Position numbers and translations under genes: made by a program | Part shown: piece by piece, positions 1 through 7,837 of the stretch | Numbering within the stretch: the first letter of the stretch is position 1 | How the letters are laid out: each line of letters opens with the position of its first letter | Source: Bin18 sp965200355 | GTDB lineage: Bacteria > Desulfobacterota > Binatia > Bin18 | Reading direction: 5' to 3' | DNA length: 64,000 bases | Assembly (NCBI GenBank): GCA_965200355.1 | Contig: OZ241351.1 | Coordinates: forward strand, 1,426,001-1,490,000 | The notes under the pieces: generated by a model | Told to the model about the DNA's origin: nothing | Seen by the model: only the letters and a program-made list of their open reading frames with translations | Databases searched by the model: none

Positions 1-1
1 A

Positions 2-451
2 GAAACCATTGCGGTTATGAAAGAGTTATGGACCAACGAAAACCCGGCATTTACGGGCCGCTTTTACCAATTTAGTGCAGTCGGCTGTGAGCCACGACCC
101 GTCCAAAAACCCCATCCGCCCATTTGGATAGGCGGGCATACCGGCCCGGCCTTGCGCCGCGTTGTTGCCTACGGCGATGGCTGGCCGGCCGTGGTGTTCA
201 GTCCGCAAGAGTTTGCCGAGCGAGTGGAGAAACTCAAGGAAAAAGCGGCAAAGGCCGGCCGCGACCTCTCCGAGATTACCCTGTGCGTGTCCCCGCGTGG
301 GAAGAAGCCGGACGAACTCCTTGACGATATCCCCCGCTATCAGGAACTCGGCGCAACGTATTTGTATCTGGCCTTCTTCAATTTTGCGCGGACGTATAGG
401 GACATGATGAATATGATGGAGAAGTTCGCTCGAGATGTGCGGCTCGTGTAG
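2..451 (+). CDS. LLM-class flavin-dependent oxidoreductase, C-terminal part
   Basis: This is the 3' part of a luciferase-like monooxygenase (bacterial luciferase / F420- or FMN-dependent TIM barrel). The frame is open from base 2, so the gene begins outside the window; the ATG at 17 is internal. The family signature KPHPPIWIGG followed by the YGDGW segment marks the C-terminal half of the barrel. A full member at 35165-36010 has the equivalent KPHPPILLGS. The substrate cannot be inferred. The end at 451 (TAG) is clear. It may be co-transcribed with the lipoprotein gene that starts 60 bp downstream. Confidence 0.85.
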   Translation, partial: ETIAVMKELWTNENPAFTGRFYQFSAVGCEPRPVQKPHPPIWIGGHTGPALRRVVAYGDGWPAVVFSPQEFAERVEKLKEKAAKAGRDLSEITLCVSPRGKKPDELLDDIPRYQELGATYLYLAFFNFARTYRDMMNMMEKFARDVRLV

Positions 452-511
452 CGCGGCAGCGCATGACAGCCAGGCCGATACCAAAACCCGAAACAGTGAT
501 GTGGAAAGCGT

Positions 512-943
512 ATGCCGAGATTTTTCACCTTCCGTCTCTTGCCGCTGCTCGCGCTCGCGGTCGGGTGCTCCGAGCCCGAGGTGTATAAACCGCTGGTCGA
601 GATCTCGAATGCCACCCTCACCCGTCCGGCTGAAGATGTCCTGCGCGTGACCCTGGACTATGAACTCGTCCCCGAGGAACGCTTGCCGCTGCCCTATCAA
701 GAAATCGTGGTATCTCCGCTGGAACCGCAGGTAAAAATTTTCGCCGCCCTGGAAGAATTTATTCTGTCGGTCGATACCGTCATCGTCAAAATCGGCATTC
801 CGGCCGAATCCGTTGATTGGCCGGCATTGAGCGACCAGGACGAGTGTTGTGTCGTGTCCTTAAAGGGGCTGGCAGAAGACGGGCAGACCTATGAGCGGAT
901 CAGTAATCACTTGCGCGTCCTCCCGCCAGCGCCCCCCCAATAG
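512..943 (+). CDS. Small predicted lipoprotein
   Basis: A 143-residue protein with a short basic/aromatic N terminus, a hydrophobic stretch and a lipobox LAVGC with Cys19, so it is predicted to be cleaved by signal peptidase II and anchored in a membrane. The mature part is acidic and predicted beta-rich, with no family that I recognise; it has a CC pair near residue 112. It lies between an LLM oxidoreductase and an amidohydrolase. Its TAG stop overlaps the first copy of the 22-bp tandem repeat that carries the next gene's ribosome binding site. Coding potential and signal are good; function is unknown. Confidence 0.75.
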   Translation: MPRFFTFRLLPLLALAVGCSEPEVYKPLVEISNATLTRPAEDVLRVTLDYELVPEERLPLPYQEIVVSPLEPQVKIFAALEEFILSVDTVIVKIGIPAESVDWPALSDQDECCVVSLKGLAEDGQTYERISNHLRVLPPAPPQ

Positions 944-1007
944 CCGGCCGCGTTATGCAGAGGAGCCGGCCGCGTTATGCAGAGGAGCCGGCCGCGTTAT
1001 GCAGAGG
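942..1007 (+). repeat. Three perfect 22-bp tandem repeats carrying a Shine-Dalgarno
   Basis: Units at 942-963, 964-985 and 986-1007 are identical (agccggccgcgttatgcagagg). Each holds an ATG and, across the junction with the next unit, an AGAGGAG motif. The last copy supplies the ribosome binding site of the amidohydrolase starting at 1016. The ATG of the middle unit (977) is in frame with that gene only because of the repeat phase. The first unit begins inside the stop codon of the upstream lipoprotein gene. Confidence 0.95.
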
Positions 1008-1015
1008 AGAAAGTC

Positions 1016-2128
1016 ATGGCCACTATTATTGACGCAGACGGACACCTGCTTGAGCCACCGAGCGTATGGGAAGAATACACCGAGCCAGCCTATCGGGCCC
1101 AGGTGATTCAGATTGCGCAGGATGCGGACGGGGTGGACTGCCTGAAAATTAACGGCGAACTGCGACGTGACCGCCATATGGCGATTGCGGCGGCCTGCAC
1201 GCCGGGTGGCATGTCCGACGCCCAGCGGGCACGCACTATGTCCTGGAATGAGATTGTCCCCGGCGGCTATGACCCGCATGAGCGGATCAAGGATATGGAC
1301 CTCGAAGGCATTGAAATCGCCTTTTTCTATCCGACGCTGTGGCTCATCTACGGGGATATCACCGACGCGCGGGTCGCGGCCGCAGCCTGTCGGGCCTATA
1401 ACAACTGGCTGGCCGACTTCTGCAAAGCCTACCCGCAGCGTTTCTACGGCGTGGCCCCGCTGCCCTTACAGGATGTTGAGGCCGCCGTGACTGAAATGCG
1501 TCGGGTTGTCAAAGACCTCGGGATGCGCGCCGTCTTTGTGCGTCCCAATCCCTTCAATAACCGCCGGCTCAACGACCCGGCTTATCATCCCCTCTGGCAG
1601 GAGGCCCAAGAACTCAACGTGCCCGTTGCCATTCATGGCAGCTTTGGCACCAAGATGCCGACCCTGGGCCAAGAGCGCTATAAGGACCCGTTCTTTTTCC
1701 ATATGGTGTGTCACCCCTGGGAACAGCAGGGAGCCTGTATGGACCTTATTTGCGGGGGCGTGCTCTCCCGGTTTCCTCGGCTCAAAGTCGCATTTCTGGA
1801 GTCCGGGGTCGGCTGGCTCGGCTATTGGCTGGACCGGATGGACAGCCATTTTGACACTATGGGCCATTATGTCCCGTGGCTCAAAAAACGACCGAGTGAG
1901 CATTTTCGGGAGCAGTGCTTTATCTCCATGGACCCGGACGAGAGCACGCTGAGCAGCATTGCGGACTGGGGGCTTGAGGCGTGTGTGGTGTGGGGGTCGG
2001 ACTATCCCCACTTCGACTGCACCTTTCCCGGCGTGGTCGATGCCGTCACAGCCTCCTGCGCCAAACTCCCAACCCACGCCCAGCAAAAAATCATCGGCGA
2101 GAATGCCCAGCGTTTATATAATCTCTAG
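1016..2128 (+). CDS. Amidohydrolase-2 family metal-dependent hydrolase/decarboxylase
   Basis: A 370-residue TIM-barrel protein of the amidohydrolase-2 family, which includes ACMSD and other nonoxidative decarboxylases and hydrolases. The N-terminal metal motif DADGH is at residues 6-10, a histidine strand VAIHGS lies mid-protein, and the C-terminal WGSDYPHFD carries the conserved metal/catalytic Asp. I chose ATG 1016 because AGAGGAG in the last repeat unit sits just upstream; the longer frame from 977 runs through the repeat array. Two acyl-CoA dehydrogenase genes follow after 19 bp, suggesting one catabolic operon. Substrate unknown. Confidence 0.9.
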   Translation: MATIIDADGHLLEPPSVWEEYTEPAYRAQVIQIAQDADGVDCLKINGELRRDRHMAIAAACTPGGMSDAQRARTMSWNEIVPGGYDPHERIKDMDLEGIEIAFFYPTLWLIYGDITDARVAAAACRAYNNWLADFCKAYPQRFYGVAPLPLQDVEAAVTEMRRVVKDLGMRAVFVRPNPFNNRRLNDPAYHPLWQEAQELNVPVAIHGSFGTKMPTLGQERYKDPFFFHMVCHPWEQQGACMDLICGGVLSRFPRLKVAFLESGVGWLGYWLDRMDSHFDTMGHYVPWLKKRPSEHFREQCFISMDPDESTLSSIADWGLEACVVWGSDYPHFDCTFPGVVDAVTASCAKLPTHAQQKIIGENAQRLYNL

Positions 2129-2147
2129 GCAGTGAAGGGGGCCCGGC

Positions 2148-3338
2148 GTGGACTTGGCGTATTCCAAAGAGGACGAGGCGTTTCGGAAAACGGTGCGGAC
2201 CTGGCTCAAAACCAATGTTCCCAAAAAAGACAAAACCCTGAGCGACCTGCCGCCAAACGACCCGCGCCGCATCAAACGCGCCAAGGACTGGCAGCGCAAA
2301 CTGTACGAGGCCGGTTATGTCGCCTTGGGCTGGCCCACAGCCTACGGCGGACAGGGCGACACCGACATCATGCGCCAGACCATTGTGAATGAAGAGCTGG
2401 TCCTGGCCCGTGCCCCGGGTCTGATCGGTGCGTCCGGTTTGACCATGCTCGGTCCCACCCTGCTGCAAGTCGGCACGGAAGCGCAGAAACAGCGCTATTT
2501 GCCCCCAGTCCTCACTGCCGAAGAAATCTGGTGCCAGGGCTATTCCGAGCCTGGCTCGGGCTCGGACCTGGCTTCACTGCGAACCAGAGCCGCACTCGTC
2601 GGCGACGAATTTATCGTCAACGGTCAAAAGGTCTGGACCTCCGGGGCTCAGTTCTCCGACTGGATGTTCTGTCTGGTGCGGACCGACCCGGACGCGCCCA
2701 AGCATCGCGGTATCTCCTATATTTTGATCGACATGAAGACACCGGGAATCACCGTCCGCCCCCTGGTCCAGATGACCGGCGACGCCGGCTTTAATGAGGT
2801 CTTTTTCGAGGATGTCCGCGTCCCGCGCGAGAATCTGGTTGGCGAACTCAACCAGGGCTGGCTGGTCGCCAACGCCACCCTGTTTCATGAACGCAATATG
2901 CTGGGCTCAACCACCCGCACCCAGCTCATGCTGCAAAACCTGATCCGCCTGGCCCGCAGCCATAGCCGCTCTGGCCGCCCGGCCGCGGAAGACCCCAGCA
3001 TCCGTCAGCAGTTGGCCGACCTGACGACCCGGGTCGAAGCCATGAAATACCACTCCTTTCGGCAGCTCACCGACGCCACCAAAGGCCGCCGGCCCGGCAT
3101 CGGTGCCATGGTGAATAAACTGGTCGGGACCGAACTGAACCACGATATTTGCGCCCTGGCCCTTGAAATCATGAACTCCTACGCCCCGCTCAACCGGGGG
3201 GCCGCCCACGTCATCGACAATGGCATCTGGCCGTATGAGTTCATGTTCACCCTGGGGCTTATTATCGGCGGTGGCACGTCCCAGATTCAGAAAAATATCA
3301 TTAGCGAGCGTGGGCTCGGTATGCCCAAGTCGCGCTAA
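2148..3338 (+). CDS. Acyl-CoA dehydrogenase, first of a pair
   Basis: A 396-residue acyl-CoA dehydrogenase with the standard N-terminal helical, middle beta and C-terminal helical domains. The flavin/substrate signature is GYSEPGSGSDLASL (about residues 130-143). The C terminus GGTSQIQKNIISERGLG is typical of FadE-like members. Translation starts at GTG 2148 behind GAAGGGG. It catalyses alpha,beta-dehydrogenation of an acyl-CoA with FAD. The next gene encodes a second, more divergent subunit 21 bp downstream. Such pairs often form heterotetramers for sterol side-chain or alicyclic acyl-CoAs; assembly here is inference. Confidence 0.92.
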   Translation: MDLAYSKEDEAFRKTVRTWLKTNVPKKDKTLSDLPPNDPRRIKRAKDWQRKLYEAGYVALGWPTAYGGQGDTDIMRQTIVNEELVLARAPGLIGASGLTMLGPTLLQVGTEAQKQRYLPPVLTAEEIWCQGYSEPGSGSDLASLRTRAALVGDEFIVNGQKVWTSGAQFSDWMFCLVRTDPDAPKHRGISYILIDMKTPGITVRPLVQMTGDAGFNEVFFEDVRVPRENLVGELNQGWLVANATLFHERNMLGSTTRTQLMLQNLIRLARSHSRSGRPAAEDPSIRQQLADLTTRVEAMKYHSFRQLTDATKGRRPGIGAMVNKLVGTELNHDICALALEIMNSYAPLNRGAAHVIDNGIWPYEFMFTLGLIIGGGTSQIQKNIISERGLGMPKSR

Positions 3339-3359
3339 CGCGGACCCAAGGGGGCGCTG

Positions 3360-4487
3360 ATGGACTTCGGCTTATCGGAAGAACAAGACCTGCTCCAGCA
3401 CTCAGCCCGAGCATTTCTGGCCCAAGAGTGCTCCCCCCAGTTCGTGCGGGCGCTCTTGGACGACGAGCATGGGTTTTCTCCGGCGTTGCATCGAAAAATG
3501 GCCGGGCTGGGTTGGACCGGCCTGCTTGTCCCAGAAAAATTCGGTGGGCTCGGACTCGGGCTGCTCGATATGGCCCTGCTGCTCGAAGAGATGGGCCGCG
3601 CCGTCGTGCCCGGTCCGTTTCTGTTTTCTTCAGCCCTGGCCACGTTCGCCCTGATGCGCGGCGGGAGCGCTGCGCAGAAAAGGGCCTGGTTGCCCCGGCT
3701 GGCCTCGGGTGAGGCCCTCGGAACCCTGGCTTTTCTTGAAGCCAGCGACCGCCTGGACGCGGCCGGCATTCGCCTCAAGGCCCGGAAAAAACGGGACGGC
3801 TATACGCTGAGCGGCACCAAAATGTTCGTCCCGTTTGCCGCGGTGGCCGACGTCTTGGTGGTGGCCGTCCGAACCAGTGGACGCGGCGAAAAAGGCGTGA
3901 GTCTGGTGCTGGTCCAGCGGGATGCCCCGGGCCTGACAATCCACCCGCTGGACATGTTTGACCGAACGCGGCGGGTGTACGAAGTGCGGTTCAAGGCGGT
4001 GCCCAGCTCCGGCTTGCTCGGCAAGGAGGGAAAAGGCTGGAAACTGCTGGCCCAGCTGCAAGACCTGGCCTGCGTGGCCCTGTCTGCCGACAGTCTTGGG
4101 GGCGCGCAACAAGCGCTGAGCATGGCCGTCGAGTACACCAAAGGCCGCGAGCAGTTCAACCGGCCCATTGCTTCTTTTCAGGCGCTCAAACATATGGCTG
4201 CCGAAATGGTAAGCGACATTGAACCGGCCCGGTCCCTGGTCTGGTACGCAGCCCATGCGTTTGACATCCGCGCCAGCGATGCGTCTCGGGCGGCGTCTCT
4301 GGCCAAGGCCCGGCTGTCTGAGGTCTATACGCGCACGACCAATAAGGCCGTGCAAATGCACGGCGGGATTGGATTTACCTGGGAGCACGATATGCACTTC
4401 TGGTTCAAGCGGGCCAAGTGGAACGAGTTCGCCTTTGGCGCCGGGGCCTATCACCGCGAGCGCATAGCGCATTTTGATGGATATTAA
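3360..4487 (+). CDS. Acyl-CoA dehydrogenase, second of a pair
   Basis: A 375-residue acyl-CoA dehydrogenase-like protein. It starts at ATG 3360, 21 bp after its partner, and ends 2 bp before the next gene. The N-terminal DFGLSEEQDLL and the C-terminal QMHGGIGFTWEHDMHFW motif mark the FadE-type beta partner. The middle domain lacks the normal GSGSD signature (it reads LEASDRLDA), as expected of a subunit that may not build a full active site alone. By family analogy it may complete a heterotetramer with the 2148-3338 product. Confidence 0.9.
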   Translation: MDFGLSEEQDLLQHSARAFLAQECSPQFVRALLDDEHGFSPALHRKMAGLGWTGLLVPEKFGGLGLGLLDMALLLEEMGRAVVPGPFLFSSALATFALMRGGSAAQKRAWLPRLASGEALGTLAFLEASDRLDAAGIRLKARKKRDGYTLSGTKMFVPFAAVADVLVVAVRTSGRGEKGVSLVLVQRDAPGLTIHPLDMFDRTRRVYEVRFKAVPSSGLLGKEGKGWKLLAQLQDLACVALSADSLGGAQQALSMAVEYTKGREQFNRPIASFQALKHMAAEMVSDIEPARSLVWYAAHAFDIRASDASRAASLAKARLSEVYTRTTNKAVQMHGGIGFTWEHDMHFWFKRAKWNEFAFGAGAYHRERIAHFDGY

Positions 4488-4489
4488 TC

Positions 4490-5242
4490 ATGACCGCAAT
4501 GTTTTTCAGGCCGTCCTTTCTTTGTCGCATCGTTTTTTTGCTGCTGGTCGCAGGGGCGGGGGCGCAATCCACCCCTGCCCCTGCCCAGGCGGAACCTCGC
4601 CTGCCCCTGGGTGCGGAGTGGCAGGCAACGCTGGCGCACGTCGAACAACTCCCTGCCCTTGAACGGACCGCAGATAAAAGCCTGAAGGCCGCGGTCACCA
4701 TCCGTTCGGGCCCTGAGGTCGTATTGTACGCCACTTGGCAGACGCGGACGGTGCTCTTTCGGATTGATCGCCATTTCGGCCTGTATGCGCTTGGCATTGA
4801 GTTGACCCCTGAGGCCGTCCAACATGCGCCTGAGACCGACGACGCTGTGCTCTCTGACCTGGAATACCGCGCTCCCATGCGCTTGGCCGTGGTCAATAAA
4901 TACGGGCCACCCCAGGGCCTCACTCCCCAGTGGAACAGTCTTGATATCAGCCCCTTGCCGGAGGCGGACTGGAAGACATCTCAGGTGACTGCTTGGTCCT
5001 ACGCCCTGTCCTGGCTGGTGTGGGCCGGTCAGGACACCCGTATCGCCGTCGGTGAACAAGAAGTCTGGTACGTCAGTCAAGCCTGGCTTGACCAGCGCCG
5101 ACAAGCCCGAACCATGCTCGAACAGCACGCCGTGGCCGTGCATGCTGGTGACCTCATCCGGCAAGCCGCGCGTCAGCAGCACCTCAACCGCGTGCGGGCC
5201 GCCATTCCAACGCGGGCCGCCGAGCTGGAGCCCTTGCTGTGA
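4490..5242 (+). CDS. Exported protein of unknown function
   Basis: A 250-residue protein with a signal peptide (hydrophobic core IVFLLLVAGAGAQ, likely cleavage near residue 26 or after the following Pro/Ala-rich linker). The mature region is soluble, and I recognise no domain. ATG 4490 is only 2 bp after the acyl-CoA dehydrogenase stop, so translation is probably coupled and the gene belongs to the same operon. The product is probably periplasmic. The coupling suggests a link to the acyl-CoA dehydrogenase pathway, but nothing in the sequence defines a role. Confidence 0.75.
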   Translation: MTAMFFRPSFLCRIVFLLLVAGAGAQSTPAPAQAEPRLPLGAEWQATLAHVEQLPALERTADKSLKAAVTIRSGPEVVLYATWQTRTVLFRIDRHFGLYALGIELTPEAVQHAPETDDAVLSDLEYRAPMRLAVVNKYGPPQGLTPQWNSLDISPLPEADWKTSQVTAWSYALSWLVWAGQDTRIAVGEQEVWYVSQAWLDQRRQARTMLEQHAVAVHAGDLIRQAARQQHLNRVRAAIPTRAAELEPLL

Positions 5243-5332
5243 GGGGTCCTTGCCCTCCCACGGTTTGCGCACTCGATACGGAATAGCTATGGTGCCCCGG
5301 CAAAAATCTCAGTGTTCACGAAGGAGGTTCTG

Positions 5333-6079
5333 ATGTTTTTTCTTTTCCGGTTGCTCGGTTGTATGGTGCTGCTCCCTTCCCTGGTCTACGCCGCCACGTT
5401 AGAAATTCCCGGCAATGGGGCCAAAGTATCCGGTATCGGGGTGATCTCCGGCTGGAAGTGTGAGGCCGGGGACATTACGATCAGCCTCAACGGTGGAGGC
5501 CCTTTCCCGGCGACGTATGGCCTGCCCCGTTCAGATACGAGTGCAGTGTGTAATAACGATGATGGGAACAACGGCTTTTTCAGTTACTGGAACTGGGGCA
5601 ATCTGGGCGATGGAGAGCACAGCGTGGTGGCTTACGATAACGGGGTAGAGTTTGCGCGGAGTACCTTCACGGTCACGACCCCCGGCGAGACGTTTCTGAG
5701 AGGGGCGAGCCGGCAGGTGACGGTCGCAGATTTTCCCATGCCCGGTGATACCACTGTGCTGGAGTGGAATGAGGCCACCCAGCATTTCGAGATGGTTGAC
5801 TTCATGGGGAGCGAGCCTATCGGACCCATTGACCTTGGAACGTGTATGGAAGGCTTGACGCTGTATCCAGGAGAAATGTGCATGGGCTCCCTGCTCAGCA
5901 TCAACTTTACCGTTTCCGTTAATGAAGCCGGAGAAGCGTGTATAGAAACCGGTATTCCAACTTTTGATGGGTGTTACCCCGACGCGGAGAGTCTCCCGGC
6001 AGAGGTCGCCGGGGCTGGTATTGAAGCGACCAGGAGTGCTGACGGAAGCTGGACTATCGTCAGCCTCCCCTCGACATAG
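5333..6079 (+). CDS. Secreted protein with PGNG...SGIGVISGWKC domain
   Basis: A 248-residue exported protein. ATG 5333 follows AAGGAGG by 5 bp and opens directly into a signal peptide ending VYA-AT; an upstream in-frame ATG at 5312 lies before this site and is disfavoured. The mature N terminus reads LEIPGNGAKVSGIGVISGWKC, then a NGGG segment, an asparagine/tryptophan-rich turn (FFSYWNWGNLG) and a STFTVTTPGETFLRG strand, an immunoglobulin-like beta arrangement. The start of this domain recurs in a second secreted protein at 21511-21903. Function unknown; probably periplasmic or extracellular. Confidence 0.85.
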   Translation: MFFLFRLLGCMVLLPSLVYAATLEIPGNGAKVSGIGVISGWKCEAGDITISLNGGGPFPATYGLPRSDTSAVCNNDDGNNGFFSYWNWGNLGDGEHSVVAYDNGVEFARSTFTVTTPGETFLRGASRQVTVADFPMPGDTTVLEWNEATQHFEMVDFMGSEPIGPIDLGTCMEGLTLYPGEMCMGSLLSINFTVSVNEAGEACIETGIPTFDGCYPDAESLPAEVAGAGIEATRSADGSWTIVSLPST

Positions 6080-6100
6080 TGGGGGCTCTTGAACACACGC

Positions 6101-6127
6101 AGGAGACGCAACGGGGCCGCGTCTCCT
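6101..6127. terminator. Hairpin between convergent genes
   Basis: A perfect 9-bp inverted repeat (AGGAGACGC at 6101-6109, GCGTCTCCT at 6119-6127) with a 9-nt loop. It lies between the ends of the plus-strand secreted-protein gene and the minus-strand small basic protein gene, where a bidirectional terminator is expected. There is no clear T-tract. Confidence 0.55.
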
Positions 6128-6171
6128 ACTGCTGCGCACGGGTCTCTCAGGCAGCGGGAAATCCGGCCGGC

Positions 6172-6390
6172 TTACTCCTCCTCCTCGACCACATTCCATT
6201 GGTCGGGAAGAGGCTGCGGGCCGGGTCGAATACCGGCAATATCGGGGTCCTCGTCTCCCTCGGCTCGAGTATTGGCCGCCTTGCGGGCCTTGGCCTCGCG
6301 CCGGCGCTCCGCTTTCGCCTTTTGCTTTTGCTGACGGTATTGTTCCCGTTGGCGCTTGAGAAAACTCGTTGGCTTTGCTCTTCCTGGCAT
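6172..6390 (-). CDS. Small highly charged protein paired with RRM protein
   Basis: A 72-residue protein with a very basic, predicted helical core (KRQREQYRQQKQKAKAERRR) and an acidic tail that begins EDPDIAGI, continues GPQPLP and ends in EEEE. It starts 4 bp after the stop of the RRM gene, so the two are almost certainly one operon. I have the impression that similar KRQRE...EDPDIAGI proteins occur beside RRM proteins elsewhere, but cannot verify it here. The charge pattern fits an RNA- or ribosome-associated accessory factor; this is inference. Confidence 0.7.
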   Translation of the reverse strand: MPGRAKPTSFLKRQREQYRQQKQKAKAERRREAKARKAANTRAEGDEDPDIAGIRPGPQPLPDQWNVVEEEE

Positions 6391-6394
6391 ACCG

Positions 6395-6658
6395 CTACCA
6401 CCGACGTTCGCGGCGCTCCCTGGGGCGTGCTTCGTTGACCGTCAAGGGTCGCCCCATAAACTCATAGTCATGGAGACGCTCAATCGCCGTTCGGGCTTCC
6501 GCGTCGTTTTCCATTTCAATAAAGCCAAAGCCGCGCGAGCGCCCACTCTCCCTGTCCGTAATAACATTGGCTGAAGTGACCGACCCGATTTCGCCGAATA
6601 ACGCTTCGAGATCAGCCGGGGTGGCGTCCCATGAGAGATTCCCAACAAATAACTTCAT
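6395..6658 (-). CDS. RNA-binding protein with a single RRM domain
   Basis: An 87-residue single-RRM protein like the cold-inducible Rbp proteins of cyanobacteria and proteobacteria. RNP2 (LFVGNL, residues 3-8) and RNP1 (RGFGFIEM, residues 42-49) are intact, followed by an Arg-rich tail (RPRERRERRW). ATG 6658 gives the standard MKLFVGNL start; GGAGGAGG lies about 11 bp upstream. A GTG one codon earlier would have better spacing but adds only Val. Expected role: single-stranded RNA binding in the cytoplasm, often stress-regulated. It leads a two-gene operon with the small charged protein. Confidence 0.92.
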   Translation of the reverse strand: MKLFVGNLSWDATPADLEALFGEIGSVTSANVITDRESGRSRGFGFIEMENDAEARTAIERLHDYEFMGRPLTVNEARPRERRERRW

Positions 6659-6794
6659 CACAACAATTGCCTCCTCCTGGCAAGAAAATAAACACAACGA
6701 CCTGACAGTCGTCTATCTGGGCATTACAAATCATATTCAGACGGGATTCGATAGGGGTCCCGTTGAAAAGCCTTCCCCCAGGCCCCTGGTTCGA

Positions 6795-7757
6795 CTAGCG
6801 GTGCAGGATGCGCCTGAGCGCCTCATCGAGTTCTGCATTAAAGCGCTGGGCGACCTCCGCACCGGGAGCAAGGCTGTTAAAGCCGTGATAGCCGCCCGGA
6901 TAGACGTGTAACTCGGTCGGCACCCCAGCCGCCAGCAGACGCTGGGCGTACTCGATGTTCTCATCCAGGAACAGGTCGAGATCACCCACCGGAATATAGG
7001 CCGGCGGCAACCCCGCCAGATCGTCAGCCCGCGCAGCCGCAGCATACGGCGATACATCCGCTCCGCCGGGCTCCCGTCCCAGGTAGGCGTGCCAGCCCAT
7101 GAGGTTGTTTTCTCGGGTCCACACAAAGGTATCGGGCCGCGTAGCACTGGCGGGCGCGACGTTACGGTCGTCAATCATGGGATAGATCAACAGTTGAAAG
7201 GCCAGTTCGACCTCGGCCCGGTCGCGTGTCAATAGCGCCAGCCCGGCGGCCAGCCCTCCTCCCGCGCTCGCCCCGCCAATGGCGATTCGAGAAGGCGTAA
7301 CGCCAAGCTCGCCGGTGTGGGTCGCCAGCCACTTGAGCGCGGCATAACAATCCTCAACCGGAGCCGGGAAAGGGTGCTCGGGAGCGAGCCGGTACTCAAC
7401 CGAGGCCACCACGCACTGCGCGGTCTTGGCCAGATGGGAGGCCAGCAAGTCGTCCCACTCCACGCTGCCCAGCACATAGCCCCCGCCGTGAATCCAGAGG
7501 AGGGCCGGTAGCGTGTCGGGCCGCTCGGTTGGCTGATAGAGGCGAACGAACACCTGTCCGTCAGGTCCGGGCACCTGCCGGTCCATAGTGGTAATACCCG
7601 TGATGGGGGGTGCCTTGGCCATCTGCGCTTTGGCCATCTCTTCCCTCGCGCGACGGGTCGCCGGGATATCGTGCAAGTTGAGCCCGCCTCCGGTCAGGTG
7701 CAGAAACGTTTCGAGCGGGGCGGCCAGTTCCGGGTCGAGTCGGTCGGTCATGGTCAT
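6795..7757 (-). CDS. Alpha/beta hydrolase of the HSL (esterase) family
   Basis: A 320-residue hormone-sensitive-lipase-type carboxylesterase. The oxyanion motif HGGG (IHGGGYVLGS) is present, the nucleophile elbow is GASAGG, the acid lies in DLFLDENI and the catalytic His in GGYHGF. ATG 7757 sits behind AGGAGG with 5-bp spacing; a second ATG at 7751 is possible. The neighbouring upstream gene on the same strand is a Baeyer-Villiger monooxygenase, whose lactone or ester products are natural substrates for such an esterase. That pairing is inference from proximity. Confidence 0.92.
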   Translation of the reverse strand: MTMTDRLDPELAAPLETFLHLTGGGLNLHDIPATRRAREEMAKAQMAKAPPITGITTMDRQVPGPDGQVFVRLYQPTERPDTLPALLWIHGGGYVLGSVEWDDLLASHLAKTAQCVVASVEYRLAPEHPFPAPVEDCYAALKWLATHTGELGVTPSRIAIGGASAGGGLAAGLALLTRDRAEVELAFQLLIYPMIDDRNVAPASATRPDTFVWTRENNLMGWHAYLGREPGGADVSPYAAAARADDLAGLPPAYIPVGDLDLFLDENIEYAQRLLAAGVPTELHVYPGGYHGFNSLAPGAEVAQRFNAELDEALRRILHR

Positions 7758-7837
7758 AGTGTCCTCCTTTTTTTCTCCTCGTTCAGAAGCGTTCGGCCCT
7801 CCTCTTATGGCCGGGCTGTTCGTTCTATCAGCACCAT

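Noticed and set aside
26..700. Long antisense frames opposite conserved genes (also 1466-2086, 3630-4472, 11059-11688, 27751-28416, 43195-44331, 53727-55226, 57786-58841)
   Set aside because: They mirror GC-rich codon structure of conserved genes and show no domain, start signal or composition of their own.
977..2128. Start of the first amidohydrolase at ATG 977
   Set aside because: That ATG lies inside the tandem repeat; ATG 1016 has the ribosome site and gives the family N terminus.
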